32,474 nt of DNA, taken from Candidatus Zipacnadia bacterium. GTDB taxonomy: Bacteria; Armatimonadota; Zipacnadia; Zipacnadales; UBA5352. Location: NCBI GenBank assembly GCA_029820045.1, contig JALGVE010000008.1, positions 1 to 32,474 of the forward strand, in the 5' to 3' direction. A program made the translations under genes and the position numbers. Positions 26,201 through 32,474 of this stretch are shown here, in pieces. Every line of letters begins with the position of its first letter. Positions within the stretch are counted from its first letter, which is position 1. Below the pieces are notes generated by a model. The model worked only from the letters and a program-made list of their open reading frames with translations, had not been told where the DNA came from and ran no database searches.

Positions 26201-27320
26201 CGGTGGGCATGCAGCCGTAACCGTCGTCGGGGTAACGCGGGTTGGGATACTTGAAGTGCTCGCGACCCTCCTCCTTGCAGTAGGGGCAGACCAGGTGCCA
26301 GGGATCGTCCAGGCTCCACTTGAAGTCATTGTAGTAGCGCACCAGGAACGGATGAATCGGGCAGCAGACCGAGTACTGCCCCATCGGCTCGAACTCGGGG
26401 AAGAGATCGCGGAGCGCCTCGTCGGTCAGGTGCGCGTAGCTCTGCGCGCCCGCGATGATGCCGTCCACCCGGGCCTTGGCCTGCTCGTCGCCCTTTGCGT
26501 AGGCGGCTGCGAGTTCCTCGATGGGCGTGTCACCAATGAAGACATGCGGCTCATCCGGAATGACGAGGCGCTGGAGCGCCTCCGGACCCAGCGGAGCTCC
26601 GGGCATGATGCTCACCTCGTCAACATAGAGCGTGCCTAGCTTCACGCCCTCCGCCTTGAACCCGTAGATCTGAAACTGCACACAGAAGCGCTTCACCTCG
26701 CCGCCCACGATGGCCGTCGCCTGGTAGTGCGTCCACTCCTCGTTGGGCATGGTCTTCCCCAGCAACCCGGCTCCGACACGGTCGTCGGCGGTCGCCTCTT
26801 CGGTAGACCAGCCCTTCAGTCCCACGTTCACCGGCCCGGCGTCGCCGCGCATCCACCAGCTTACCGTGTATCGCGTCGGCAGCCCGCGCTTAAAGAACCG
26901 CGCCTCCGCCGGCGGGACGTGGACGTAAGCGTTCGGGCCGGTGAAGCCGTTGGAGTCGCCCTGCACCAGCCCGACGTTGATGTAGTCCTCGCCCTCACGG
27001 CCCTTTTCCGTGCTGGGAGTGAAGGCCTTCAGCTTGAGGTACGCGCACTTGCCGTGATAGCCCTCCTCGGCCTGGCCGATCTCGGCGCTGGAGCCGCTGC
27101 CGTAGAGGTTCCAGTGCGCGAGCTTGCCATCAGCCAACTCCTCCGCGCCACCGTTGAGGGCCATGCTATCCTGCGCGAACGCTCCGCCCGCTGCCAACAG
27201 TAGCATGGCGCTCGCCACCACTACGCTTGCCCGAGCGAGCGGCGCCGGGGATGCGCCTGAGTCGAGCTTGGTTAGTCGCAACGCGAATACCCCCTGTGTC
27301 CACCTGTCGGCTGAACTCAC
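23217..27320 (-). CDS. Large secreted heparinase II/III-like protein (predicted polysaccharide lyase)
   Basis: A 1367-aa protein. A Sec-type signal peptide (LARASVVVASAMLLLAAGGAFAQD) starts near residue 27. A carbohydrate-binding-like beta-sandwich follows (LNGGAEELADGKLAHWNLYG). A central part contains a cysteine pair region (QYSVCCPIHP near 318; HLVCPYCKE near 347) and an alpha-toroid typical of alginate/heparin lyases. The C-terminal half carries heparinase II/III-like beta-sandwich sequence (MVVGHYHEAPLSLMVYAKGH, SFASHNSLIIRGEDG) and further beta domains. Expected activity is beta-elimination of uronic-acid polysaccharides outside the cytoplasm. The start is uncertain: GTG 27320 has only a weak ribosome site, and an in-frame TTG after a G-rich stretch about 13 codons in would give a cleaner signal peptide. 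A repeat-family palindrome lies inside the frame at SADIPVRDR (about 933). Confidence 0.85.
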   Translation of the reverse strand: MSSADRWTQGVFALRLTKLDSGASPAPLARASVVVASAMLLLAAGGAFAQDSMALNGGAEELADGKLAHWNLYGSGSSAEIGQAEEGYHGKCAYLKLKAFTPSTEKGREGEDYINVGLVQGDSNGFTGPNAYVHVPPAEARFFKRGLPTRYTVSWWMRGDAGPVNVGLKGWSTEEATADDRVGAGLLGKTMPNEEWTHYQATAIVGGEVKRFCVQFQIYGFKAEGVKLGTLYVDEVSIMPGAPLGPEALQRLVIPDEPHVFIGDTPIEELAAAYAKGDEQAKARVDGIIAGAQSYAHLTDEALRDLFPEFEPMGQYSVCCPIHPFLVRYYNDFKWSLDDPWHLVCPYCKEEGREHFKYPNPRYPDDGYGCMPTDEVWREDHDAQWTKSHRGIPWDHWDGVCHGYTDSRKFYFMGKCYCNIIRAVSGGVLPRLAEAYQVCDKVLPDDDPRRELREGFAHQAQTILLLLTRAHLGDEYLAAASGRTPEEFRGIMRDFLRAEEGGWRYRPYPGFRPRVYPRDALLGDPVWKDYFKQRDRTSSLTYYFGSWNLRAALVGDWIYAACLLRDSYTDEQKALGLPQLAERVIVSQEGDRERLADSPYDDPYLKRGLVEYEIHPYNLESGGDNLLTSSLTPRLRMGLLVGDDEILEKIAQDITYFWSNMASGDGMGKEGSPTYAGGTWAVSSIAEKMQGMKGDFDPSAPYYDAKLRGLNILGMPRYRRCLGLMDCLMPDGLYISFEDSVHGGSFGLYNAARVEKYCGGIPEPYRSCLNIQRQGEDVQVSLKRDFTLRSHLLHDNRKAVLRAGEGRRQMVAALDYSMVVGHYHEAPLSLMVYAKGHELASDLGYLGSSHHLTTQWIRSFASHNSLIIRGEDGSPYPTRPLRGDLELFDAGGPVQMVEVAERDAADLQAGLGEEGGIYQRTIALVRKPSSADIPVRDRYGGEDGYVVDFCRARGGALHDYQFHSHGQKLVTEGVQLKPVADPDQNLYDFSGFSFLSTAREYGSRNVDRLRVGESSGPFTATWSEVDRYRKGHKGPVERDHEVALRLWMLDEPGSQIIAGEAPGQRFLRNEDFGRTITQLRVRRPNTKAVDEFVAVIEPYRSEPFIRSVQRLEAREGVIGVKVVTRSGTDYLVSSLDEEPVELHDGDTVVQTAGRFCAASLDEAGEPRWLYAVRGTSARVGDFELEVEGPACFTGTVEKMLPDDFALIVRADPPLPPADKLAGRTLMIQHSRGRSSFTIARVEPAADGTQRVNLANMPKLLENVLLVRNAEPTRLVVEPPPVLVGSPVDYHVYHLGGGGPRHLGKLTGRGGISINDERGRRLHYFSTLQLASTEGVAVGDEVAISRIVPRRDTFEIPVRAFVERKSAQ
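24512..24531. repeat. GACA-N4-TGTC palindrome inside the heparinase-like gene
   Basis: CGCGGACA-GGAA-TGTCCGCG, a perfect 8-bp stem with a 4-nt loop. It is translated on the minus strand as part of SADIPVRDR. It matches the intergenic copy at 22113 except in the loop. Confidence 0.75.
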
Positions 27321-27771
27321 GGTCCGATTCCATGCCCAACGGGGTGATACCTGCTCAGCAAGCGTGAAGCATCACACCAAGGCCCGCCGGGGCCAAGTAA
27401 CAAAGCGGCCGCCGAGGGGTCCGGCCAGCGCGGCTCCGCCAAGCGGAGCCGCGCCCCGCGCGATGGCAGGCAGGCAAAGCCTGCTGGCGCGCAGGAAGCC
27501 CGACGTGGGACCACGTCGGGCTTCCTGCGCGCCACGGGCGTCTCTGACGCCCGCTGCCATCGCGGGGGGCGCGCGGGCGCTTCGCGCCCGCGCGCTGGCC
27601 TGTTGGCGACGGCGCATAGCTTGCACACATAGCTCTGCAGCTTGGCTCGACCTGTCTCGGGGTCAGGGAAGGAATCCATGGAGTCGGCAGGGAACTCTAT
27701 CCTGTGGCCGGACGTCTAAGCGGCGCACGTGCCACCAGCCGCCCTGCGCGGCGCCTGAGGAGGGATGAAGA
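27321..27771. other. Divergent intergenic region upstream of the lipoprotein gene
   Basis: This 451-nt gap between the divergent heparinase-like and lipoprotein genes is dominated by the fold-back element at 27423-27600. The rest must hold promoters for both genes, but no convincing -35/-10 pairs were seen. GAGGAGGG at 27757 is the ribosome site of the lipoprotein gene. Confidence 0.5.
27423..27600. repeat. Nested fold-back element with four inverted repeats
   Basis: Outer arms GGCCAGCGCG (27423-27432) and CGCGCTGGCC (27591-27600) enclose three perfect hairpins. These are 12 bp with loop CAA (27428-27454), 24 bp with a 2-nt loop (27485-27534, core GAAGCCCGACGTGG), and 12 bp with loop TTC (27569-27595). 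CGATGGCAG and CTGCCATCG pair between them. The design resembles a non-autonomous mobile element or a structured RNA. The ORFs here read the arms on both strands and are not genes. Confidence 0.8.
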
Positions 27772-28908
27772 GTGAGCAGGAAGCTAGCCGTTGCGATTGC
27801 TATTGTCGGCGTTCTGGTCACGCTGGCTTACATGAGCGGCTGTGGTGGCGGAGAGGGCAATCCACCAGCGCCCGGGCCGGGCGACACCTCGAGCATCCGG
27901 GGCTCGGTTGACACCGCCGCGGGCAGCAGCTATGAGGTCCTCCTGGACGGTCGGGCGGTGCCTGGGGCCATGCAGGCTGACGGTAGCTTCGAGATCAACG
28001 GCGTTCCGCCGGGAGAGCACCGCGTGGCGGTGGTCGAGGCCGGCGGCCTGGCGGGGAGCTATGTGAGTGTCGTCGTGCGTGCGGGAGAGGACACACAGGT
28101 TCCGCCCATCGTCCCGGAGTTAGGCGGACAGATCGTCGGCATGGTGACGGTCCGCGACGAAGGCGGACTGCGCCCGCTCCCTGACGTTGAGGTCACCGCC
28201 CAGCCCGCCGATGAGGTTGTTGCTCTCGCCGCGAAGGGGGACGAGGGCGGGCCGAACGTCTCGCCGCCTGATGTGCCCGCCTTCAGCGCCTTCACCGACG
28301 AGCATGGCTCCTACATAATCCAAGCTGTGCCCGAGGGCAGCTACGTGGTCACGGTCGCGGCTCCTGAGTATGAGGACAACTCCCGGTGGACCTGGGTGGA
28401 GGCAGGACATACTGCGGTGGCCGACTTCGAGCTGCGTCCGGCGATTGACCCGGGGGTCGGCACCGTTCGGGGTCGCGTGGTGACGGAGACGGACGGCGGC
28501 GCGCAGCCCATCGAGGGCGCAACGGTGACCATCAGCAGCGATGAACCCTGGTTCGCAGAGCCGCCCAGCCTTGACGGTGATGGCTCCGAGCCTGCCTCTG
28601 AGGAGGGCGAGGATGGGGACAGCGGCTGCGACAACTGCCCGGAGCCGCCCGACGAAATGCCGCCCCCATGGTTCTACGGCGTCAGCACGCTGACCGACTC
28701 AGACGGCAACTACAGCCTGAACGCGCCGGCGGGCTACGGCTCGATTGAGGTCTTCGCGCCGGAGTATATGCCCGTCTGGGAGGAGATCGTCATTCAGGCC
28801 GACCAGGTCCTGGAGCGCAACTTCACGCTGGAGCCGTGGCCCGACGAGCCGCCGTTCCCACCTCCCGGACCGGGTCCTGTGCCTGTGCCGGAGCCGGAAC
28901 CGGAGTGA
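27772..28908 (+). CDS. Lipoprotein with carboxypeptidase-regulatory-like domains
   Basis: A 378-aa predicted lipoprotein. The N-terminus has a basic start, a hydrophobic stretch (AVAIAIVGVLVTLAY) and a lipobox MSG|C at Cys24. Three beta-sandwich repeats of the carboxypeptidase-regulatory/DUF4198-like type follow: VDTAAGSSYEVLLDG...GSFEINGVPPGEHRV, then PDVEVTAQPA...HGSYIIQAVPEGSYVV, then EGATVTISSD...DGNYSLNAPAGYGSIEV. A four-residue cysteine/acid linker (DSGCDNCPEPP) interrupts the third. The tail is a proline/glutamate repeat (PVPVPEPEPE) that could span the cell wall or be a spacer. GTG 27772 follows GAGGAGGG by 7 nt. The role is probably structural or in carbohydrate binding at the cell surface. 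It is followed 41 nt later by a membrane protein gene. Confidence 0.85.
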   Translation: MSRKLAVAIAIVGVLVTLAYMSGCGGGEGNPPAPGPGDTSSIRGSVDTAAGSSYEVLLDGRAVPGAMQADGSFEINGVPPGEHRVAVVEAGGLAGSYVSVVVRAGEDTQVPPIVPELGGQIVGMVTVRDEGGLRPLPDVEVTAQPADEVVALAAKGDEGGPNVSPPDVPAFSAFTDEHGSYIIQAVPEGSYVVTVAAPEYEDNSRWTWVEAGHTAVADFELRPAIDPGVGTVRGRVVTETDGGAQPIEGATVTISSDEPWFAEPPSLDGDGSEPASEEGEDGDSGCDNCPEPPDEMPPPWFYGVSTLTDSDGNYSLNAPAGYGSIEVFAPEYMPVWEEIVIQADQVLERNFTLEPWPDEPPFPPPGPGPVPVPEPEPE

Positions 28909-28949
28909 GCAGTCCGTACGACATGCCCTGCCAAGGAGCGCCAGGCTGA

Positions 28950-30845
28950 GTGCGAACGCTGAGGATCGTGCTTCTCGGGTTGGCGCTTCTTGTTCTCGCC
29001 AACCTCTGGGTGCGTCAGGGCGCGCTTATTACCCTGAGCTGTCAGGTTGCGATGGCGGTGCCGCCGGTGCCTGCGCTGGCGGCCCTGCTGCTCTTGCTCC
29101 CTGCGCTGCGGCTGCTGCGGCGCGTCGGCCTTGACCGCCGCGAGCTCATCGCCATCTACTGCTTCCTCACGCTCGCCGTAGCGCTGACCTCCGGCGCCGC
29201 CATGCGCTTCTTCCTGCCTTCCTTGCCGACGCCGTTTTACTTCGCCTCGCCCGAGAACAACTGGGCGGACTTCCACGACCTCATCCCTACCTGGCTGGCC
29301 CCGCGCGACACCGACGTGGTGCGCGACTACTTCGAGGCCTCGGACACCGGCGCCGTCCCCTGGGGCGCATGGCTGATGCCTCTGAGCGCGTGGATGCTCT
29401 TCTTCGTGGCCTTCTACGGGCTGCTGATGAGTATCATCCTCGTCTTTCAGCCGGTCTGGGAGCGCGACGAGCACCTCGCCTACCCGATGGCCGAGCTACC
29501 GCTCATGCTCGCCGGCTACCGCAAGGTGACCCGAGGCCTCTGGCTGAACGGGGCCTTCTGGGTCGGCTTCGGGCTGATCTGCGTGCACACGCTGCTCAAC
29601 ATCCTCAACGCCTTCAACCCGGCGGTCACGGCCCTGGGCCTGGAGACCAACCTCGGCAACCTGCTGCACGAGCGCCCGCTGACCGCCCTGCGGCCCCTGG
29701 TCTTTCGCTATCGTCCCCTCATCCTGGGCATGGGGTACATGATGCCCAGCGACATCGTGGTCTCGACGCTGCTGTTCTACTTCGTCTATCTCAAGGGCCT
29801 GCAACTGGGCGGCGCGATAGCCGGGGTCGGCGTGCCCAGGTTCCCCCTCTACCGGGAGCAGAGCACCGGGGCCTTCGTAGGGATGGCCCTGATACTCATC
29901 TACGGCGCTCGCGCCCGCATCAAGGAGGTCTTCAGCAGGCTGGCGGGGAGGGGCAAGGGCTCACCGTTGCTGCCGGGGGCGTTGCTGGCGTGCGCGGCGA
30001 TAGTCTATATCTTCTGGCGCGCGGCGGGCATGAACGGCACGGTGATCCTGGCGTACTTCGGGGTGATGATTGCCTTCGCCCTCTCCTACGCGCGGGGGCG
30101 AGCGGAGACCGGCTTCCCGCATCACTGGATCAAGCCGCTGGACCAGGAGCGCAACGTGCTCATCAACTTCCTGGGCACCCGGGCCCTCGCGCCGCGCGGT
30201 GACATGCGCACCCTGACGCTTCTGTCCACCACGCACTTCCTCTCGCGAGGCTATCTGCCGCAGCTTGTTGCGTTCCCGATGGAATCGTTCAAGATCGCTG
30301 GTCAGGTCAATATACCCCTGCGCAGGATGGTGCGGCTGATGATGCTGGCGGTCATCCTGGGGTCGGCGGTGAGTTGGTGGATGCACCTGTCGGCGTTCTA
30401 TCAGTACGGGGCCAACGTGCTGGAGGGGGGTACCACCAGCGGCGGTCAGCGCGTGGCGCTAATGCGCCGCTCCTACGACGCCCTGGCCGGGTGGATGCGC
30501 GTGCCGGAGGGGCCGAACCCCAACGAGATAACCGCAACCGTCGTAGGCTTAGTCATCGTCGGCGCGCTGGCCGCTGTGCGCCGCGTCTTCATCAGCTTTC
30601 CGCTGCACCCGATGGGCTTTCTGTTCTCGCTGACCGGCGCGGGTGAGAACGGGTGGGCGATGCTGCTGCTGGTCACGATCGTTAAGAGCATCGTGTTGCG
30701 CGTCGGTGGCATGAGGCTATATCACCAGGTGCTGCCGTTCTTCCTCGGGGTAATCGTGGGGCACTTCTTTGCGGCCGGGTTCGTGTGGAGTCTGATCGCC
30801 AGCTTCGGCGGCGAGGGCTTCAACAAGTACCCGGTGTGGTTCTAG
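28950..30845 (+). CDS. DUF6785/DUF6784-type polytopic membrane protein
   Basis: A 631-aa protein with about 12-14 hydrophobic helices, from IVLLGLALLVLANLWV to the C-terminal VLPFFLGVIVGHFFAAGFVW. The loop sequences RRELIAIYCFLTLAVALTSG, FFLPSLPTPFYFASPENNW and VFQPVWERDEHLAYPMAELPL match my recollection of the DUF6785/DUF6784 family, which is frequent in Armatimonadota and Planctomycetota and remotely resembles oligopeptide (OPT) transporters. Transport function is inferred, substrate unknown. The GTG start has AAGGAGC about 11 nt upstream. It is probably co-transcribed with the lipoprotein gene. The 3' end is followed at once by the palindrome array. Confidence 0.8.
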   Translation: MRTLRIVLLGLALLVLANLWVRQGALITLSCQVAMAVPPVPALAALLLLLPALRLLRRVGLDRRELIAIYCFLTLAVALTSGAAMRFFLPSLPTPFYFASPENNWADFHDLIPTWLAPRDTDVVRDYFEASDTGAVPWGAWLMPLSAWMLFFVAFYGLLMSIILVFQPVWERDEHLAYPMAELPLMLAGYRKVTRGLWLNGAFWVGFGLICVHTLLNILNAFNPAVTALGLETNLGNLLHERPLTALRPLVFRYRPLILGMGYMMPSDIVVSTLLFYFVYLKGLQLGGAIAGVGVPRFPLYREQSTGAFVGMALILIYGARARIKEVFSRLAGRGKGSPLLPGALLACAAIVYIFWRAAGMNGTVILAYFGVMIAFALSYARGRAETGFPHHWIKPLDQERNVLINFLGTRALAPRGDMRTLTLLSTTHFLSRGYLPQLVAFPMESFKIAGQVNIPLRRMVRLMMLAVILGSAVSWWMHLSAFYQYGANVLEGGTTSGGQRVALMRRSYDALAGWMRVPEGPNPNEITATVVGLVIVGALAAVRRVFISFPLHPMGFLFSLTGAGENGWAMLLLVTIVKSIVLRVGGMRLYHQVLPFFLGVIVGHFFAAGFVWSLIASFGGEGFNKYPVWF

Positions 30846-30876
30846 GGAAAGAGCCGGACGGATACATCTCCCGTGG

Positions 30877-31005
30877 GCCCGACATTCCTGTCGGGCAGCC
30901 CCTCGGCGATAGGCGGGGTCCCGACATTCCTGTCGGGCGGCCCCTCGGCGATGGGCGGGGGCCCGACATTCCTGTCGGGCGGCGTTCGGCGACAAGAATG
31001 TCGCC
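30877..31005. repeat. Tandem array of palindromes with 42-bp period
   Basis: Three copies of (G)CCCGACA-TTCC-TGTCGGG(C) lie at 30877-30896, 30920-30937 and 30961-30980. They are separated by nearly identical 22-nt connectors (CCCCTCGGCGATAGGCGGGG / CCCCTCGGCGATGGGCGGGG). A fourth, variant palindrome GGCGACA-AGAA-TGTCGCC follows at 30988-31005. The array lies between two convergent genes and may also act as a bidirectional transcription barrier. Confidence 0.85.
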
Positions 31006-31018
31006 GCCCCGGGTGAGC

Positions 31019-32179
31019 CTACCGCCAGCCGTACTCCTCCAGCGCCTCGACCAACGCCAGGATGTTCTCCGGCGGCACGTCCGGCTGGATGTTGTGCACG
31101 GTGTTGAGCACATACCCGCCACCCGGGGCCAGGTCATCAATGCGCCGCCTCACCTCGTCCTTGACCTCCTGCGGCGTGCCATGAGGCAGCACGTCCTGGG
31201 TGTCAATGCCGCCCCAGAAGGTCAGCGCGTCGCCGAACTCGCGCTTGAGCCGCGCCGTGTCCATCTCCGCCGCGCTGACCTGGACGGGATTGAGTATGTC
31301 TATTCCCGTCTCGATGACCTCCGGGAGAAGGTCATACACCGACCCGCAGCTATGAAAGAATATCTTCACCTGCGGGGCTAGCTTCCGTATCAGCGCGAAA
31401 TACTCCAGGTAGCGCGGCCTGAGCAGCTCCCGGAACCACTCCGCGCGGATCGCCGGCCCCTCCTGGTGCCCCAGGTCATCGCCGAAGTAGAAGACGTCCG
31501 CCCACTGCCCGACTGCCTCCAGGACCGCCTGCGCGTGTTCCAGCTTGATGCGGAGGATGTTGTCCAGTATCGCCTCGGTGACCGGCTTGTTCGCGATCAG
31601 GTTCATATAGCCGTCATTGAAGCCCTGAAGCCATAGGTCCAGCTCCAGGAAGCCCGCGCCATAGCCACCGACTATCAGAGCGTACTCGTTGGCCTCATGC
31701 ACCTCCCGGCAGGCCCGGACCAGGCCGTCCGTATCGAGCGTGGCCAGCGGGTCCGGCCAGTCGTGCGCCTCCACCTCCTCCACGCTGGTCGCGCCTTCCA
31801 GAGGGTGGGCGTACATATCATAGTAGAAGCCGCCGTCGGTGGGCATGCGCCACTTCATCCCCCACTCGCCGGTGTACCTGTAGTAATGTCCATCGTCGCT
31901 CGCCTTCGCCTCAGGCCGGTCAGGGCGGCCGGGCAAGTAGAGATATGTGCTGCGTGTGTCTACGCCCAGGTACTCCAGCACCTCCTCATGGGGCGTGGCG
32001 AGCTGCTGGATGGGGTCGAGGATGGGGCGCGGTTCCAGGTCAGCCATGCCGATGGCCCTAAGCAGGTTGTCGTAGGCTATCCGATGGATGCCGGTGACGA
32101 AGGTGGTCCCCTGGTCGTACGGGACCCGATCCGGCTCCTGGTGGTTGAGCGCGGCAAGAACTCGCTCTCGTCCGGTCAT
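31019..32179 (-). CDS. Uroporphyrinogen decarboxylase (URO-D) family protein, MtaA/CmuA-like
   Basis: A 386-aa protein beginning MTGRERVLAALNHQEPDRVPYD, the typical opening of the MtaA/CmuA branch of the URO-D superfamily. Other landmarks are GDDLGHQEGPAI, the metal-binding-type HSCG motif in FFHSCGSVYDLLPEVIE (around residue 275), IDILNPVQ, FWGGIDTQDVLPHGTP and GGYVLNTVHNIQPDVPPENI. Relatives transfer methyl groups between corrinoid proteins and thiols. In this clade many members are orphan enzymes of unknown substrate, and the gene has no corrinoid protein next to it here. ATG 32179 follows AAGGGAG by about 7 nt; the longer ORF start at 32302 adds 41 low-complexity residues. True heme-pathway URO-D is unlikely given the HSCG motif. 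Confidence 0.9.
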   Translation of the reverse strand: MTGRERVLAALNHQEPDRVPYDQGTTFVTGIHRIAYDNLLRAIGMADLEPRPILDPIQQLATPHEEVLEYLGVDTRSTYLYLPGRPDRPEAKASDDGHYYRYTGEWGMKWRMPTDGGFYYDMYAHPLEGATSVEEVEAHDWPDPLATLDTDGLVRACREVHEANEYALIVGGYGAGFLELDLWLQGFNDGYMNLIANKPVTEAILDNILRIKLEHAQAVLEAVGQWADVFYFGDDLGHQEGPAIRAEWFRELLRPRYLEYFALIRKLAPQVKIFFHSCGSVYDLLPEVIETGIDILNPVQVSAAEMDTARLKREFGDALTFWGGIDTQDVLPHGTPQEVKDEVRRRIDDLAPGGGYVLNTVHNIQPDVPPENILALVEALEEYGWR

Positions 32180-32384
32180 CACACTGTCTCCCTTATGCGT
32201 ATCCGTTCTGTAGGTCGGGCTTTCTAAGTCTGTCCGCCGCAGCCTTCTCGTCCCCCGTAGCCTTGGCGCAGGCGAAGGCAAAGGCAGGCCCGCCTCGTTC
32301 ATCGTTCGAGAGGGCGTGAGTGCAGTCGGGCTGGAAAGCCTCTCCTACGCGCTTGCCTTCGGGCAGCACCACAATTCGTGTGCG
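32180..32384. other. Intergenic region at the right edge
   Basis: About 200 nt between the URO-D-like gene and the transposase remnant. It holds the ribosome site of the URO-D-like gene. I see no other feature I can support. Confidence 0.3.
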
Positions 32385-32474
32385 TCAGGCAGGGGATTGG
32401 GTTGAGGACCAGTATTGATCCCAGCGGTGATTGTCCACCAGCAGGCGAAGCGACAACAACGCCTCGGCGCCGTC
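32385..32474 (-). CDS. C-terminus of a probable transposase (ISKra4-like), cut by the window edge
   Basis: The last 29 codons of a minus-strand frame that enters from the right edge read DGAEALLSLRLLVDNHRWDQYW and end in TGA. A gAEAxLxLR...W..YW ending is what I remember from the C-termini of ISKra4-type transposases. The identification rests on this short piece only, and whether the gene is intact beyond the window cannot be seen. Confidence 0.4.
   Translation of the reverse strand, partial: DGAEALLSLRLLVDNHRWDQYWSSTQSPA

Noticed and set aside
27355-27768. Several ORFs of 80-210 aa on both strands
   Set aside because: They read through the fold-back inverted repeats, giving mirror-like peptides (KPDVGPRRAS, GFLRAS), so they are repeat artefacts.
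30877-30980. Possible CRISPR array
   Set aside because: The spacers between palindromes are nearly identical to each other and there are no cas genes; this is a tandem repeat.

Overview
The window is a high-GC bacterial chromosome segment. Two class III prepilin-like genes with the motif [20 protein letters not shown] followed by [14 protein letters not shown], a very large heparinase-like secreted protein, a DUF6785-type membrane protein and a MtaA/CmuA-like URO-D protein suggest an Armatimonadota-like or related (PVC/FCB-adjacent) uncultured bacterium. That assignment is inference from gene styles, not a phylogeny.

Layout. 1-1.77 kb: two minus-strand prepilin-like pseudopilins. 2.0-3.4 kb: a SorC-type helix-turn-helix/sugar-binding regulator with its own promoter and a terminator. 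3.6-14.6 kb: an eleven-gene, single-orientation, tightly packed locus, the main item of interest. 14.6-15.6 kb: a truncated secreted-protein remnant and a palindromic repeat. 15.6-22.97 kb: a polytopic membrane protein, a giant thioester-bearing alpha-2-macroglobulin and a VanW-domain protein. 23.2-27.3 kb: a minus-strand heparinase II/III-like protein. 27.3-27.8 kb: a large nested fold-back repeat. 27.8-30.8 kb: a lipoprotein with carboxypeptidase-regulatory-like domains and a DUF6785-type membrane protein. 30.8-31.0 kb: tandem palindromes. 31.0-32.2 kb: a URO-D family methyltransferase-like gene. The right edge holds the C-terminus of a probable transposase.

The central locus combines two protein-tagging chemistries usually found apart. 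Its first half reads RING-like zinc protein, E1-like ThiF protein (C184 in a PCT motif), E2-like UBC protein (HPN motif plus C100), unknown 262-aa protein, ubiquitin-like protein ending in AG, and JAB/JAMM isopeptidase (E194, H259, H261, S281, D284). Its second half reads Mpa/ARC-like AAA+ ATPase, Dop/PafA-like protein with a substituted catalytic position, 66-aa Pup/UBact-like protein ending in GGQ, canonical Dop/PafA-like protein, and a ClpA/ClpB D1-like protein with a broken Walker A. Gene overlaps (GTGA between RING-like and E1; 7 nt between E1 and E2) and short gaps imply co-transcription. A eukaryote-like E1-E2-Ubl-deubiquitinase pathway and a Pup ligase/depupylase pathway would therefore share one AAA+ unfoldase. 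No 20S proteasome subunit lies in the window, and the ATPase lacks the usual proteasome-docking C-terminus, so the downstream fate of tagged proteins is open.

A second theme is a dispersed family of small palindromes with the constant core GACA-N4-TGTC and covarying outer stem bases. It occurs in intergenic regions, as a 42-bp tandem array, and once inside the heparinase-like reading frame. I saw no CRISPR array, rRNA or tRNA gene.
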